From the NCBI GenBank assembly GCA_902373545.1, contig CABKMZ010000027.1, positions 1 to 23,361 on the forward strand: a stretch of 23,361 bases of DNA, read 5' to 3'. Of the stretch, positions 1 through 8,264 are shown piece by piece (within the stretch, counting starts at the first letter, position 1; the number at the start of each line of letters is the position of its first letter). The position numbers and the translations under genes were made by a program. The notes beneath the pieces are model-generated. The model saw nothing but the letters and a program-made list of their open reading frames with translations. It did not search any database and was not told the origin of the DNA. Source of the stretch: an uncultured Actinomyces sp. (GTDB taxonomy: Bacteria > Actinomycetota > Actinomycetes > Actinomycetales > Actinomycetaceae).

Positions 1-475
1 TCACGTTATCGTCGACCTGAATCTCACGCTCGAGGAACGCGGCCTTCACGCCGCTCACGCTGCGGATCGCGTCAAGCGACCCGGCGGGGGCCTTCAGCGC
101 GAATCCGCTAAAGGCGTTGGTGTACTCGCGGCTCACCTCGGCGGAGGCACCCGGGTCAACCCCAGCCACGGCCTCGTTCATGGCGGCGAGGGCGGCAGCG
201 CGGTCAGTGCCGCTCGCCAGCTCGACGATGATGCCAACGACGCGCGTGGAGTCCTCAGCAGCAGAGGCCTGGGTCGGCGCAGCGGCCGGGGTCTGTCCGT
301 TCTTCGAGGTCAGCGCGGTGTCGACGTCGCCGACCGGAATGATCGGGTCGGTCGCGGACGGCGCGGGCTGCGGGGGGACGGGGGCGGGCGGTGCCGCAAG
401 GGCAGCCGGAGCCGCGACCGCGAGTGCGCACGCCCCAGCGAGGGCAAGCAACACCACTGGTTTCTTCGGTGTCAT
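1..475 (-). CDS. Secreted S8-family serine protease, N-terminal part (cut by window edge)
   Basis: This is the first 158 codons of a gene that continues beyond base 1. The ATG at 475 opens a signal peptide (MTPKKPVVLLALAGACAL..., Ala-rich h-region, likely cleavage after an A-x-A near residue 30). A Pro/Ala-rich stretch and the motif 'PVGDVDTALTS' follow, and this motif is also present in the three downstream paralogues. Residues about 75-155 form an inhibitor-I9-like propeptide ('VVGIIVELASGTDRAAAL', 'REYTNAFSGFAL', 'SVSGVKAAFLERE'), which in S8 proteases folds the catalytic domain and is then removed. The catalytic domain lies outside the window, so its activity cannot be checked. The assignment as a protease rests on close similarity of the visible part to the complete paralogues at 695-4087, 4620-8051 and 8265-12092. 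A GGGAG at 486-490 is the ribosome binding site. Confidence 0.88.
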   Translation of the reverse strand, partial: MTPKKPVVLLALAGACALAVAAPAALAAPPAPVPPQPAPSATDPIIPVGDVDTALTSKNGQTPAAAPTQASAAEDSTRVVGIIVELASGTDRAAALAAMNEAVAGVDPGASAEVSREYTNAFSGFALKAPAGSLDAIRSVSGVKAAFLEREIQVDDNV

Positions 476-529
476 AGTCGTAAAACTCCCATGTGTTGAT
501 GACAGACCGCACGGGCGCAGTACAAAGTC

Positions 530-558
530 CGACCCATCGGTCATTACTTCGTAGGGTA
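530..558 (-). promoter_or_regulatory. Promoter/operator-like block of the first protease gene
   Basis: Read on the minus strand, a -10-like TACCCT (553-558) is followed after exactly 9 bases by the palindrome TGACC-GATG-GGTCG (530-543; one arm base deviates). The block sits 54 bases before the start codon. The same arrangement precedes the next two protease genes. No convincing -35 hexamer is visible. The role as an operator is inferred from conservation and position near the expected transcription start. Confidence 0.55.
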
Positions 559-621
559 CACGACACAACACGCGAGTTTGACACCGTTTCACGAACGACA
601 TCGCTCCCGTCCATAAACGAG

Positions 622-667
622 GCCTGGGCCCGGGAACGCTGTCGCACTAGCGTTCCCGGGCCCAGGC
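622..667 (-). terminator. Hairpin terminator after the second protease gene
   Basis: A perfect 19-bp inverted repeat (arms 622-640 and 649-667, core CCTGGGCCCGGGAACG, 8-base loop) lies 28 bases past the stop codon at 695. The tail on the minus strand (CCTCGTTTATGG) is only weakly T-rich. It is therefore a very stable hairpin with a poor U-tract, as is common in high-GC actinomycetes. Confidence 0.8.
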
Positions 668-694
668 GGTATGTTTCACGAAGAAGACGTCAGA

Positions 695-3600
695 TCACTT
701 GATCCACTCGCCAGATTCGCTGAACTCGTAGGAGTTTCCATCGATCGTGCGGATACCGCTGTACATCGCACCGTCGGAACCCAGGTAGTACCAGCGGCCA
801 CCGATCTTGACCCAGCCGGTCTGCATGGCACCGTTGTTGCCCAGGTAGTACCAGGAGCCCCTACCGCGCACCCAGCCGGAGCGCATGTAGCCGTTGCCGT
901 CAAAGTAGTAGTAGCGACCGTCGATGAGGTACCAGCCGTTACGCAGGTACGCACCGTTGTTGCACTGCCACGCCCAGCGGTAGCCGTCGGTCACCCAGCG
1001 GCCACCCATGGAGGGGCTACACACGTTGCCGCCGATGCCGCCACCGTTGTCGCCGCCGCCGTTACCGGGCTGATCGCCGGTGTTGCCACCGTCGTTACCG
1101 GGCTGATCTCCGGTGTTACCACCGTTGTCGCCGCCGCCGTTACCGGGCTGGTCCCCGGTGTTGCCACCGTCGTTGCCGCCGCCGTTACCGGTAGCCGCCC
1201 CGATCGTGGTGGCCTTGGAGTGGTTGAGGCCGTAGTCCCACGCGAGCACGTAGGGCTTGCTGGAGCTGCCGCCGCTCACCCTGCTCATGTCGACGGTGGC
1301 CGTGTAGTGGTAACGACCGTTCGAGTAGGTCTGGTCAGCGTCGTTACGGATGACGTCGCGGTAGATGTACTGGCCGCTGTTCGGGTCGTTCACCGTGAAG
1401 CCCGCCAGCGGCGACTCGTCGCTGATCTCCACGTTGAGGGTGGAACCCCCGTTGCTCAGCGTGGCACGCTCGACGACGGGCGCCTTGGTGTCAACGCGGA
1501 AGTTGTAGGTCAGGGACTGCTTCGTCGGCGAGGGGCCGTCGTTGGAGGCGGAGATCGTCAGCGTGTACTTGCCGTCGGGCAGCCTCGAGTACTTGTAGTC
1601 GTTGAGGTTGATCGAACGCGACTCGTGGTTTTCCTCAACCCAGGTCATCCGCCGCTCGTCGGAGTTATACACCGACTTCCAGTTCTGCGTGGAGGTGAAG
1701 GAAGCGACGCTCTTGCCGGCCTCGTTCGCGTAGGTCGTGGTCATCGTGTGGACGGACCGCAGCGTGCCCGTGCGAGGAGTGATAGCCGTGGGCGCGCCCG
1801 AGGCCGTGGAACGGGAGATCACGTAGCGGTCGGCGTTGGGACGACCCTCGCGCTCGCTGCCCTTGACGAGGGGGTTGTAGCCGAGGAGGCTGCCGTTCTG
1901 GCCGTTGTAGATGGCCGAAGAAGCAGCGTGGCCGTCACCCTCGGAGAGCATCTGATCGAAGATCGAAGGCGTGCCCCAGGATCCGTAGAAGCCCAGGTAG
2001 GGCACGGTCATGTCGGACTGGCCATTCGTGCGAGCCGTGAAGCGCACGAAGCCGTCCAGGAAGGTGCCCGAGGGGGCGTTCGCGCTCACCCACTGGGCGA
2101 ACTGGCTGCCGGGGGTGACGTCGATACCAACGGTGGCCTCGCCCTTGGCGGGGACGGTCACGCTGTTGTTGGAGAAGGAGACGCTGACACCCTTGCCGTT
2201 CCAGTCGGTGGAGCTGCCGGTGAAGAGGCCGCCCGAGATGTTCTCAGACAGGGCCTGAGCGGAGAGATCGTAGGTCGCCGCCGTGCCGGACATGTTGTGC
2301 AGGGTGACGTCGAAGTGCCAGCCCTTGGTGCCGTCCCCCAGTTCCGCCTTGGGGCGGGAAGAGTCGGCAGCACCGTTCACGGTCGGGTACACGGACGAGG
2401 TCGTGGCCGCTTGAACGTTCACGAGGCCTGCGCCCTGCTTACGCGGGGAGTAGTAGGCACCGGAGCTGGCGTTCGGATCGGCGACGGGGACAGCGGTGCC
2501 CATGATGAGGTTCTGGACGACGTCGGCCTTCTGGCGCGCGCTCATCGAGGAGAAGAGCGGGTCGTTCTGAACGCGTTCAAGCACGACGGCGCTGACACCG
2601 GTGATCTGCGGGGTCGCCATGGACGTGCCGGACATGTACTGGTAGCCGCCACCGGGCACGGAGGAGTAGATGTTGCCGCCGGGGGCGGTCACCTCAGGCT
2701 TGAGGCGCATGTCAGGAGACACGCCCCACGAGCTGAAGTCAGACATCTTATAGGCACCGCGACCGTTCCGCGCGTTTTCGATGGAGGCCACCGACACGAC
2801 GGGCGCGAAGGTGGAGGGTTCACCCAGGGTCGAAGAGTCCGGGTCGGAGGCGTAGGGCAGGTTCTTGCCCGACTTGTTGCCGTAAGCAGCCGAGTATTCG
2901 TTGCCGGCGGCCACGTCGACGATAGTGCCGTTGTTCTGCAGCTTCTCGTACACGCCCGCGAACAGGGTGTCGGCCGCACTGTCCATGCCAGCCGTGCGAC
3001 CGAGGGACAGGTTCACGACGTCAGGCTTAATGACCGCCATGTCGTCCAGGGCGGCGAGCAGCGCAGAGTCGGGGATGCCGCCGCGGCTGCGCGCGACCTT
3101 GCCGACGATGATCTGAGCATCGGGGGCAATACCCGTGATCTGACTACCGTTGGCTGCGGTGATGCCGGCAACGTGCGTGCCGTGAGAACCAGCCGGTGAT
3201 GCGTCGTTGTCACCGTCCGCATAGTCGTAGGCGAAGGGGAACTTCTGGTTGACGTAGGTGCCGCTCTTGCCCACCTGTCGTGCCAGAGATGCGCCCTTGG
3301 AGCTGTCGATAGCGGGAGTTCCGTGCAGGCCTCCCGCGAACGCGGGGTGGCTCATGTCCACACCCGTGTCGATGATGGCGACGACCTTGCCAGCGCCGGT
3401 CTGGGAGATCTTGTCGGCCTTCATCATGACCTGGGCGGACAGGACGTCGCCGTGCTGCGCGGCGCGCATGGCTGCCATGGGGTTGCTCTCGGCGTCGGCG
3501 GCACTGCCGGAGTCGGCCGAGGCGTCGGCACCGCCGGTGCCCTCCGCGTCGGCGGGAGTGTCATCGCCTTCGTCGCTGACTTGGGTCTCGTGATCGAGGA

Positions 3601-4087
3601 AGGCGCTCTGGACACCGCTCACGCCGCGGATCGCATCCATCGAGCCGATGGGGGCGCTCAGCGCGAAGCCCGTAAAGGCGTTGGTGTATTCGCGCGATAC
3701 CTCGGCGGAGGCATCCGGGTAGGCCGCTGCCACGGCCGAGTTGATAGAGGCGAGGGCGGCGGCTGTGTCGGTGCCGTCCTCGAGCTGGACGATCATATCC
3801 ACGACGGTCGAAGAGTCTTCTTCGGTCGTGGCCGGGTCCCCCTCGTCGAGAAGGGACTCACCGTCGGCGGAGGTCAGCGCGTTGTCGACGTCGCCCACGG
3901 GGAGCTCGGGAGCGGGTTCGCTCGCCGCTGCCTCGTCGGCAGCCGACTGTGCGGACTGTGCAGCGTCGGCGTCAGAGCCGGCCTGGTGGAGGAGCGACCC
4001 CGGCATGGCCAGGGACGTGGGTAGCGCGATGGCAACCGCGCACGCGCCGGCGATAGCGAAAAGCTTCGCCGGTTTCTTCGGTGTCAT
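695..4087 (-). CDS. Secreted S8 (lactocepin/C5a-peptidase-like) protease with C-terminal cell-wall-binding repeats
   Basis: The product is 1130 aa. Signal peptide at 1-28; propeptide (inhibitor-I9-like) at about 95-170; acidic Ala/Asp-rich spacer at 171-210. The S8 catalytic domain spans about 215-520, with Asp240 (IIDTGVD), His302 (SHGTHVAG), oxyanion Asn396 (AAGNE) and Ser489 (SGTSMATP) all present. There is no protease-associated (PA) insert between Asn396 and Ser489, unlike the paralogue at 8265-12092. A Fn3_5-like beta domain ('HFDVTLHNMSG' onward, ending 'FLDGFVRFTA') and further beta-sandwich modules ('DESPLAGFTVNDP') follow. A Gly/Asn/Asp linker of GDQPG repeats leads to about four to five choline-binding-like GW repeats ending in GEWIK. 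It is expected to be exported, self-processed and held non-covalently on the wall; there is no LPXTG. GGAG lies 8 bases before the ATG. Substrate is unknown. Standalone transcription unit, most similar to 4620-8051. Confidence 0.95.
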   Translation of the reverse strand: MTPKKPAKLFAIAGACAVAIALPTSLAMPGSLLHQAGSDADAAQSAQSAADEAAASEPAPELPVGDVDNALTSADGESLLDEGDPATTEEDSSTVVDMIVQLEDGTDTAAALASINSAVAAAYPDASAEVSREYTNAFTGFALSAPIGSMDAIRGVSGVQSAFLDHETQVSDEGDDTPADAEGTGGADASADSGSAADAESNPMAAMRAAQHGDVLSAQVMMKADKISQTGAGKVVAIIDTGVDMSHPAFAGGLHGTPAIDSSKGASLARQVGKSGTYVNQKFPFAYDYADGDNDASPAGSHGTHVAGITAANGSQITGIAPDAQIIVGKVARSRGGIPDSALLAALDDMAVIKPDVVNLSLGRTAGMDSAADTLFAGVYEKLQNNGTIVDVAAGNEYSAAYGNKSGKNLPYASDPDSSTLGEPSTFAPVVSVASIENARNGRGAYKMSDFSSWGVSPDMRLKPEVTAPGGNIYSSVPGGGYQYMSGTSMATPQITGVSAVVLERVQNDPLFSSMSARQKADVVQNLIMGTAVPVADPNASSGAYYSPRKQGAGLVNVQAATTSSVYPTVNGAADSSRPKAELGDGTKGWHFDVTLHNMSGTAATYDLSAQALSENISGGLFTGSSTDWNGKGVSVSFSNNSVTVPAKGEATVGIDVTPGSQFAQWVSANAPSGTFLDGFVRFTARTNGQSDMTVPYLGFYGSWGTPSIFDQMLSEGDGHAASSAIYNGQNGSLLGYNPLVKGSEREGRPNADRYVISRSTASGAPTAITPRTGTLRSVHTMTTTYANEAGKSVASFTSTQNWKSVYNSDERRMTWVEENHESRSINLNDYKYSRLPDGKYTLTISASNDGPSPTKQSLTYNFRVDTKAPVVERATLSNGGSTLNVEISDESPLAGFTVNDPNSGQYIYRDVIRNDADQTYSNGRYHYTATVDMSRVSGGSSSKPYVLAWDYGLNHSKATTIGAATGNGGGNDGGNTGDQPGNGGGDNGGNTGDQPGNDGGNTGDQPGNGGGDNGGGIGGNVCSPSMGGRWVTDGYRWAWQCNNGAYLRNGWYLIDGRYYYFDGNGYMRSGWVRGRGSWYYLGNNGAMQTGWVKIGGRWYYLGSDGAMYSGIRTIDGNSYEFSESGEWIK
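1026..1200 (-). repeat. In-gene tandem repeat encoding a Gly-rich GDQPG linker
   Basis: Short imperfect units reading NGGGDNGG and NTGDQPGN alternate between the last beta-sandwich module and the wall-binding repeats of the protease gene. The unit differs from the GGGQPGDDWGN unit in the neighbouring paralogue, so the linkers have diverged or expanded independently. They are presumably flexible spacers. Confidence 0.8.
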
Positions 4088-4140
4088 GTGTCTAACTCCA
4101 ATGATGTGTCGGGTGACCCGGTCGGGCCTAGAACAAACTC

Positions 4141-4169
4141 TGACCTAATGGTCACTGAACATCAGCGTA
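4141..4169 (-). promoter_or_regulatory. Promoter/operator-like block of the second protease gene
   Basis: On the minus strand a -10-like TACGCT (4164-4169) is followed 9 bases later by the perfect palindrome TGACC-ATTA-GGTCA (4141-4154) and then GAGTTTG. It lies 53 bases before the ATG at 4087. Upstream sequence (GATTC-GCGATAAGTG) is also conserved with the copy before the third protease. The -35 element is weak, which would fit regulation by an activator, or repression through the palindrome (inference). Confidence 0.6.
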
Positions 4170-4230
4170 CAGCACTTATCGCGGAATCCAGAAGCCCTTT
4201 GACAAAATTCCCAAGACTTTTTCAACAAAA

Positions 4231-4385
4231 AAGCCGGGTTCGACTACCTATGCAAGATAGTATCAAACCCAGGATTTGCAGGATTTTCTCCCCTGAGACT
4301 ACCTCACCAAGACACCCAAAGGATCGAAGCTGCAGGCCTGTTCATTATCATTTGCACATCGGTCAGCATCATCCTGTCAGACTCT
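4231..4385 (-). pseudogene. Decayed 3' end of an S8 protease gene (duplication scar)
   Basis: This stretch aligns by eye, in the same order and orientation, with the last coding bases, stop region and terminator hairpin of the gene at 8265-12092. Shared blocks include TTTGCACA-CGGTCAGCATCA, CC-AAGG-TC-AA, GG-TTTTCTCCC and AACCCAGG. About 75 bases correspond to the end of the wall-binding domain ('MLT-VQ' can still be read), but small indels and substitutions destroy the frame. The hairpin (4233-4275) is degenerate. It is immediately followed by the homologous promoter region of the 695-4087 gene, exactly as the intact tail is followed by the promoter of the 4620-8051 gene. Confidence 0.75.
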
Positions 4386-4548
4386 CACGCCCGTGTTATA
4401 TGGAGGGTTGTTGAGCTCACTTTCTTTCGTCTTATTGCGTGTTGGTATCTGCTTGTTATGGCGCGATTCCACCATGAGCGAGGGGGCGGCTTGCGTTGTC
4501 AAGCCAGTCAACTGTTTCACAGGCGACACGGCACCCGTCCATCAACGA
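4386..4548. other. Intergenic stretch without a recognised gene
   Basis: Lower-GC sequence between the decayed gene tail and the terminator of the third protease gene. The part nearest the terminator (about 4500-4548, GTTTCAC and CCCGTCCAT-AACGAGG) matches the sequence beside the terminator at 622-667. The remainder (about 4386-4500) matches nothing else in the window that I can see. It probably contains the breakpoint of the tandem duplication. No convincing start, ribosome binding site or RNA gene is visible. Confidence 0.6.
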
Positions 4549-4596
4549 GGCCTGGGCCCGGAAACGCCGTCATGTCAGCGTTTCCGGGCCCAGGCC
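4549..4596 (-). terminator. Hairpin terminator after the third protease gene
   Basis: A perfect 19-bp inverted repeat (arms 4549-4567 and 4578-4596, core CCTGGGCCCGGAAACGC, 10-base loop) lies 24 bases past the stop codon at 4620. It is nearly identical to the hairpin at 622-667, consistent with the two genes being duplicates. The U-tract is weak (CTCGTTGATGG). Confidence 0.8.
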
Positions 4597-4619
4597 GTGA
4601 GTCGTCAACGGTTGTCAGA

Positions 4620-7600
4620 TCACTTGACCAGTGCACCCGAGTTATCGAAGGTGTAGGTCTTTCCGTCGATGTTGCGCGTGCCCGTGCACATCGAGCCACC
4701 GTTGCTGGGATCCAGGTAGTACCAGGTGTCTCCCTGGTTCAGCCAACCGGTCTGCGCGTTCCCGTCAGGTCCGACGAAATAGTCCTTGCCGCCGATGTTA
4801 GACCACTGGTTGCGAGGGAGGCTCTTCCCGCTCACGCACTTCTGCCACCAGCCGACCGGATCGCTCAGCCAGTATCCGTTCAGGAAGTCGCAGTAACCGG
4901 AGTTGCCACCGTTGCCCGGGTTACCACCGGGCTGGCCGCCGCCATTATCCCAGCCGCCGCCGGGCTGGCCGCCGCCGTTATCCCAGCCGTCACCGGGCTG
5001 GCCGCCACCGTTACCGGGCTGGCCGCCACCGTTGCCCCAGTCATCACCGGGCTGGCCGCCACCGTTACCCCAGTCATCACCGGGCTGACCGCCACCGTTA
5101 CCGGGCTGATCGTCGCCCCAGTCATCACCGGGCTGACCGCCACCGTTACCGGGCTGACCGCCACCGTTACCGGGCTGATCGTCGCCGACACCGGGCTGGC
5201 CGCCACCGTTACCGGGCTTGCCGCCGTTCATCGTGACGGGCTCGGAGTGGTTGAGTCCGTAGTCCCACGCGACAACGTAGGGATTGTTGCTGGCGCCACC
5301 CTGAACCTGGTTCAGGTCGATGCTGGTCTTGTAGTGGTACCGACCGTTCTCGTAGGTCTGGCTGTTCTCGTCACGAGCAACCTCGAGGTGGATGTAGCGA
5401 CCGCTATTCGGATCGTTCAGCGTGAAGCCGGCCAGGGGCGACTCATCGCTGAGCTCCACCGAAAGGGTGGAACCATTCACCTTGGCGCTGTCCACAACGG
5501 GGGCCTTGGTGTCGATACGGAAGTTGTACGTAATGGACTGTTCAGTAGACGAGGGGCCGTCGTTGTTGGCGGCAATCGTCAGCTTGTAGTTGCCGTCGGG
5601 AAGGCTTGCGTACTTGCCTTCCTTCAGGTCGATGGACCGAGGCTCCTGCCCCTCTTCAACCCAGCTCATCCGTTCTTCTTCAGGATCGATGGTCGACTTG
5701 AAGTTCTGGAAGGAGGTGAAGGAGGCAACGCTCTTGCCCGCCTCATTCGTGTACGTGGTGGTCATCTTGTGAACGCTGCGCAGCGTGCCCGTGCGAGGGC
5801 TGATCGCTGTGGGTGCACCCGAGACCGTGGAACGGGAGACCACGTAGCGCTCAGCGTTAGGACGACCCTGGCGTTCCCGCCCCTTGAGGAGGGGGTTGTA
5901 GCCGAGGAGGCCGCCCCGGTCACCGTTGTAGATGCCCGAGGAAGCAGCGTGGGCGTCACCCTCGGAAACGAGCGCATCGAAGATCGCCGGCTTGGCCCAG
6001 GATCCGTAGAAGCCCAGGAAAGGAACGCCCAGGTCGGGCTGACCGTTCGTACGCGAGGTGAAGCGCACGAAACCGTCCAGGAAGGTGCCCGCAGGAGCGT
6101 TGGCGGAGACGTACTGAGCAAACTCGTTGCCGGGCTTGATATCAATGCCGACCGTGGTTTCACCCTTGGCAGGAACCGTCACGCTCGAGCCAGAGAAGGA
6201 AACGCTGACGCCCTTGCCGTTCCAGTCAGTGGAGTGACCGGTGAAGAAACCGCCCTCAATGTTCTCGGACAGAGCCTGGGAAGAGAGCTCGTACGTAGCA
6301 GGCGTGTCGGACACGTTGTGCAAGGTGACGTCGAAGTGCCAGCCGTTGGTGCCATCACCGAGTTCCGCCTTGGGGCGGGAAGAGTCGGCAGCACCGTTCA
6401 CGGTCGGGTACACGGACGAGTTTGTGGCACCCTCAAGGTTCGCCAGGCCTGCACCCTGCTTACGCGGGGAGTAGTAGGCACCGCCACCCTGTCCGGGATC
6501 CACAACCGGGACCGCAGTTCCCATGATCAGGTTCTGGACAACATCCACCTTCTGACGATCATTCAGCGACGAGAAGAGCGGGTCGTTCTGAACGCGCTCA
6601 AGCACGACGGCGCTGGCACCGGTCATCTGGGGCGTTGCCATGGACGTACCGGACATCATCTGGTAGCCGCCGCCGGGCACGGAGGAGTAGATGTTGCCGC
6701 CGGGGGCGGTCACCTCAGGCTTGAGGCGCATGTCAGGAGACACGCCCCACGAGCTGAAATCGGACATCTTGTAGTTGCCGTTTGCCCCGTTCCTCGCGTT
6801 CTCAATGGACGCGACCGTGACCACAGGAGCGAAGGAGCCAGGCTCACCCAGGGTCGAGGAATCCGGGTCAGAGGCGTAGGGCAGGTTCTTGCCCGACTTG
6901 TTGCCGTAGCCGGCCTGGAACTCGTTGCCGCCAGCAACGTCGAGAGTGATGCCCTTCTCCTGCAGCTTCTCGTACACGCCCGCGAACAGGGTGTCGGCAT
7001 CGCTGTCCATGCCGGCCGTGCGGCCGAGGGACATGTTCACGGCGTCAGGATGCAGAGTAGCCATGTCATCCAGGGCTGCGAGCAGCGCGGAGTCGGGGAT
7101 GCCGCCACCGCGGCTGCGCGCAACCTTCGCAACGATGATCTGAGCATCGGGGGCGATACCCATGATTTGATCACCATTGGCTGCGGTGATACCGGCGACG
7201 TGCGTGCCGTGGGCACCCGCCGGGGAGGCATCGTTGTCACCGTCCGCGTAGTCGTAGGCGAAGGGGAACTTCTCGGACACGTAGGTGCCGCTCTTGCCCA
7301 CCTGCTGTGCCAGAGATGCGCCCTTGGAACTGTCGATCGCGGGAGTTCCGTGCAGGGCTCCCGAGAATGCGGGGTGGTTCATTTCCACGCCCGTGTCGAT
7401 GATGGCGACGACCTTGCCTTCGCCCTTCTGAGTAACCTTGTCAGCGTGCATCATGATCTGCGCGCTCAGGTTATCGGGGTGCTGCGAACGTGACGCAGTC
7501 GTTGCGGAACCGCTGCCCGCGTCGTCAGAGTCGCCGTTTGCATCGTCGCTGACTTGGGTCTCGCGATCAAGGAAGGCGCTCTGGACACCGCTCACGCCGC

Positions 7601-8051
7601 GGATCGCATCCATCGAGCCGATGGGGGCGCTCAGCGCGAAGCCCGTAAATGTGTTGCTGTACTCGCGTTTCACCTCGGCGGAGGCGTCCGGGTAGGCCGC
7701 AGCCACGGCCGAGTTGATAGAGGCGAGGGCGGCGGCGGTGTCGGTGCCGTCCTTCAGCTGGACGATCATATCCACGACGCGCGAGGATCCGTCATCGGTG
7801 GAGGCCTGAGTTTCCCCATCAACCACCTGCTCGCCCTCCTCTGAGGTCAACGCATTTTCAGCGTTACCCACGGGCAGTTCAGGCTCGGGCTCAGGCTGCG
7901 CGACCACTCCGGCTGCGGATTGCGCAGCCTCGGGGTCAGAATCGGCCTCGGGCCCAAAAGACCCGGGCAGCGCAAGAGACGTCGGCAGCGCGACTGCAAC
8001 CGCGCATGCGCCGGCGATTGCGATGAGTTTCGCCGGTTTCTTCAGTGTCAT
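4620..8051 (-). CDS. Secreted S8 (lactocepin/C5a-peptidase-like) protease with degenerate cell-wall-binding tail
   Basis: The product is 1143 aa. Signal peptide at 1-28; propeptide at about 90-168; catalytic domain at about 195-505 with Asp219 (IIDTGVE), His281 (HGTHVAG), Asn376 (AGGNE) and Ser470 (SGTSMATP). As in the 695-4087 gene, the PA insert is absent. A Fn3_5-like domain ('HFDVTLHNVSD' to 'FLDGFVRFTS') and a beta-sandwich module ('DESPLAGFTLNDP') follow. Next comes a long Gly/Gln/Pro/Asp/Trp linker (about residues 943-1050, GGGQPGDDWGN units) and a short wall-binding tail with only about two recognisable GW repeats ('QTGWLNQGDTWYYL'). Shorter and more degenerate repeats than its neighbours may mean weaker wall binding or partial release (inference). 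GGAG lies upstream of the ATG. It is nearly parallel to the 695-4087 protein until the linker, so the two are recent duplicates. Confidence 0.95.
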   Translation of the reverse strand: MTLKKPAKLIAIAGACAVAVALPTSLALPGSFGPEADSDPEAAQSAAGVVAQPEPEPELPVGNAENALTSEEGEQVVDGETQASTDDGSSRVVDMIVQLKDGTDTAAALASINSAVAAAYPDASAEVKREYSNTFTGFALSAPIGSMDAIRGVSGVQSAFLDRETQVSDDANGDSDDAGSGSATTASRSQHPDNLSAQIMMHADKVTQKGEGKVVAIIDTGVEMNHPAFSGALHGTPAIDSSKGASLAQQVGKSGTYVSEKFPFAYDYADGDNDASPAGAHGTHVAGITAANGDQIMGIAPDAQIIVAKVARSRGGGIPDSALLAALDDMATLHPDAVNMSLGRTAGMDSDADTLFAGVYEKLQEKGITLDVAGGNEFQAGYGNKSGKNLPYASDPDSSTLGEPGSFAPVVTVASIENARNGANGNYKMSDFSSWGVSPDMRLKPEVTAPGGNIYSSVPGGGYQMMSGTSMATPQMTGASAVVLERVQNDPLFSSLNDRQKVDVVQNLIMGTAVPVVDPGQGGGAYYSPRKQGAGLANLEGATNSSVYPTVNGAADSSRPKAELGDGTNGWHFDVTLHNVSDTPATYELSSQALSENIEGGFFTGHSTDWNGKGVSVSFSGSSVTVPAKGETTVGIDIKPGNEFAQYVSANAPAGTFLDGFVRFTSRTNGQPDLGVPFLGFYGSWAKPAIFDALVSEGDAHAASSGIYNGDRGGLLGYNPLLKGRERQGRPNAERYVVSRSTVSGAPTAISPRTGTLRSVHKMTTTYTNEAGKSVASFTSFQNFKSTIDPEEERMSWVEEGQEPRSIDLKEGKYASLPDGNYKLTIAANNDGPSSTEQSITYNFRIDTKAPVVDSAKVNGSTLSVELSDESPLAGFTLNDPNSGRYIHLEVARDENSQTYENGRYHYKTSIDLNQVQGGASNNPYVVAWDYGLNHSEPVTMNGGKPGNGGGQPGVGDDQPGNGGGQPGNGGGQPGDDWGDDQPGNGGGQPGDDWGNGGGQPGDDWGNGGGQPGNGGGQPGDGWDNGGGQPGGGWDNGGGQPGGNPGNGGNSGYCDFLNGYWLSDPVGWWQKCVSGKSLPRNQWSNIGGKDYFVGPDGNAQTGWLNQGDTWYYLDPSNGGSMCTGTRNIDGKTYTFDNSGALVK
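4905..5225 (-). repeat. In-gene tandem repeat encoding GGGQPG(DDWG) linker
   Basis: About 12 imperfect units, mostly 18-27 bases, encode GNGGGQPG, GDDWGNGGGQPG and GDDQPG between the catalytic/beta modules and the wall-binding tail. The low complexity and near-identical units make it prone to slippage and length change between strains. Confidence 0.85.
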
Positions 8052-8103
8052 ATGTCTAACTCCAATGTTGGCGTCTGGGGACCTTACAGACCTACCTAAA
8101 GTC

Positions 8104-8132
8104 TGACCTGTTGGTCACCCGGAACTAGAGTA
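8104..8132 (-). promoter_or_regulatory. Promoter/operator-like block of the third protease gene
   Basis: On the minus strand a -10-like TACTCT (8127-8132) precedes, by 9 bases, the perfect palindrome TGACC-AACA-GGTCA (8104-8117), then GACTTT. It lies 52 bases before the ATG at 8051. Arm sequence and spacing are the same as at 4141-4169 and 530-558, while the 4-base palindrome centre differs in all three, the usual pattern of a dimeric-regulator site. Confidence 0.6.
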
Positions 8133-8192
8133 CAACACTTATCGCAGAATCTGGAAGCCATTTTCCAAATTCCCGACACTTTTTCAACGACG

Positions 8193-8241
8193 AAGCCTGG
8201 GTTCGGTGACGTTCTCACGAAGCACCATCGAACCCAGGCTT
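8193..8241 (-). terminator. Hairpin terminator after the fourth protease gene
   Basis: The 13-bp inverted repeat AAGCCTGGGTTCG/CGAACCCAGGCTT (outer arms about 8193-8205 and 8229-8241) has a 23-base loop, 24 bases past the stop at 8265. The minus-strand tail is TCGTCGTTGAAAA, so the U-tract is weak. A decayed copy is visible at 4233-4275. Confidence 0.7.
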
Positions 8242-8264
8242 TGCGCGGTTTTCTCCCCCTCAGA

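Noticed and set aside
671..3199. Very long open frame on the plus strand opposite the second protease gene (842 codons); similar ones at 4458-7493 and 9591-12011
   Set aside because: They are antisense to genes with intact catalytic motifs, have Val/Arg/Gly-rich composition with no recognisable domains, and arise from the GC-rich codon use of the real genes.
4386..4548. Small RNA or small ORF in the gap between protease genes
   Set aside because: No promoter/terminator pair, no ribosome binding site with a plausible short protein, and no conserved structure seen; the sequence is better explained as a duplication junction.
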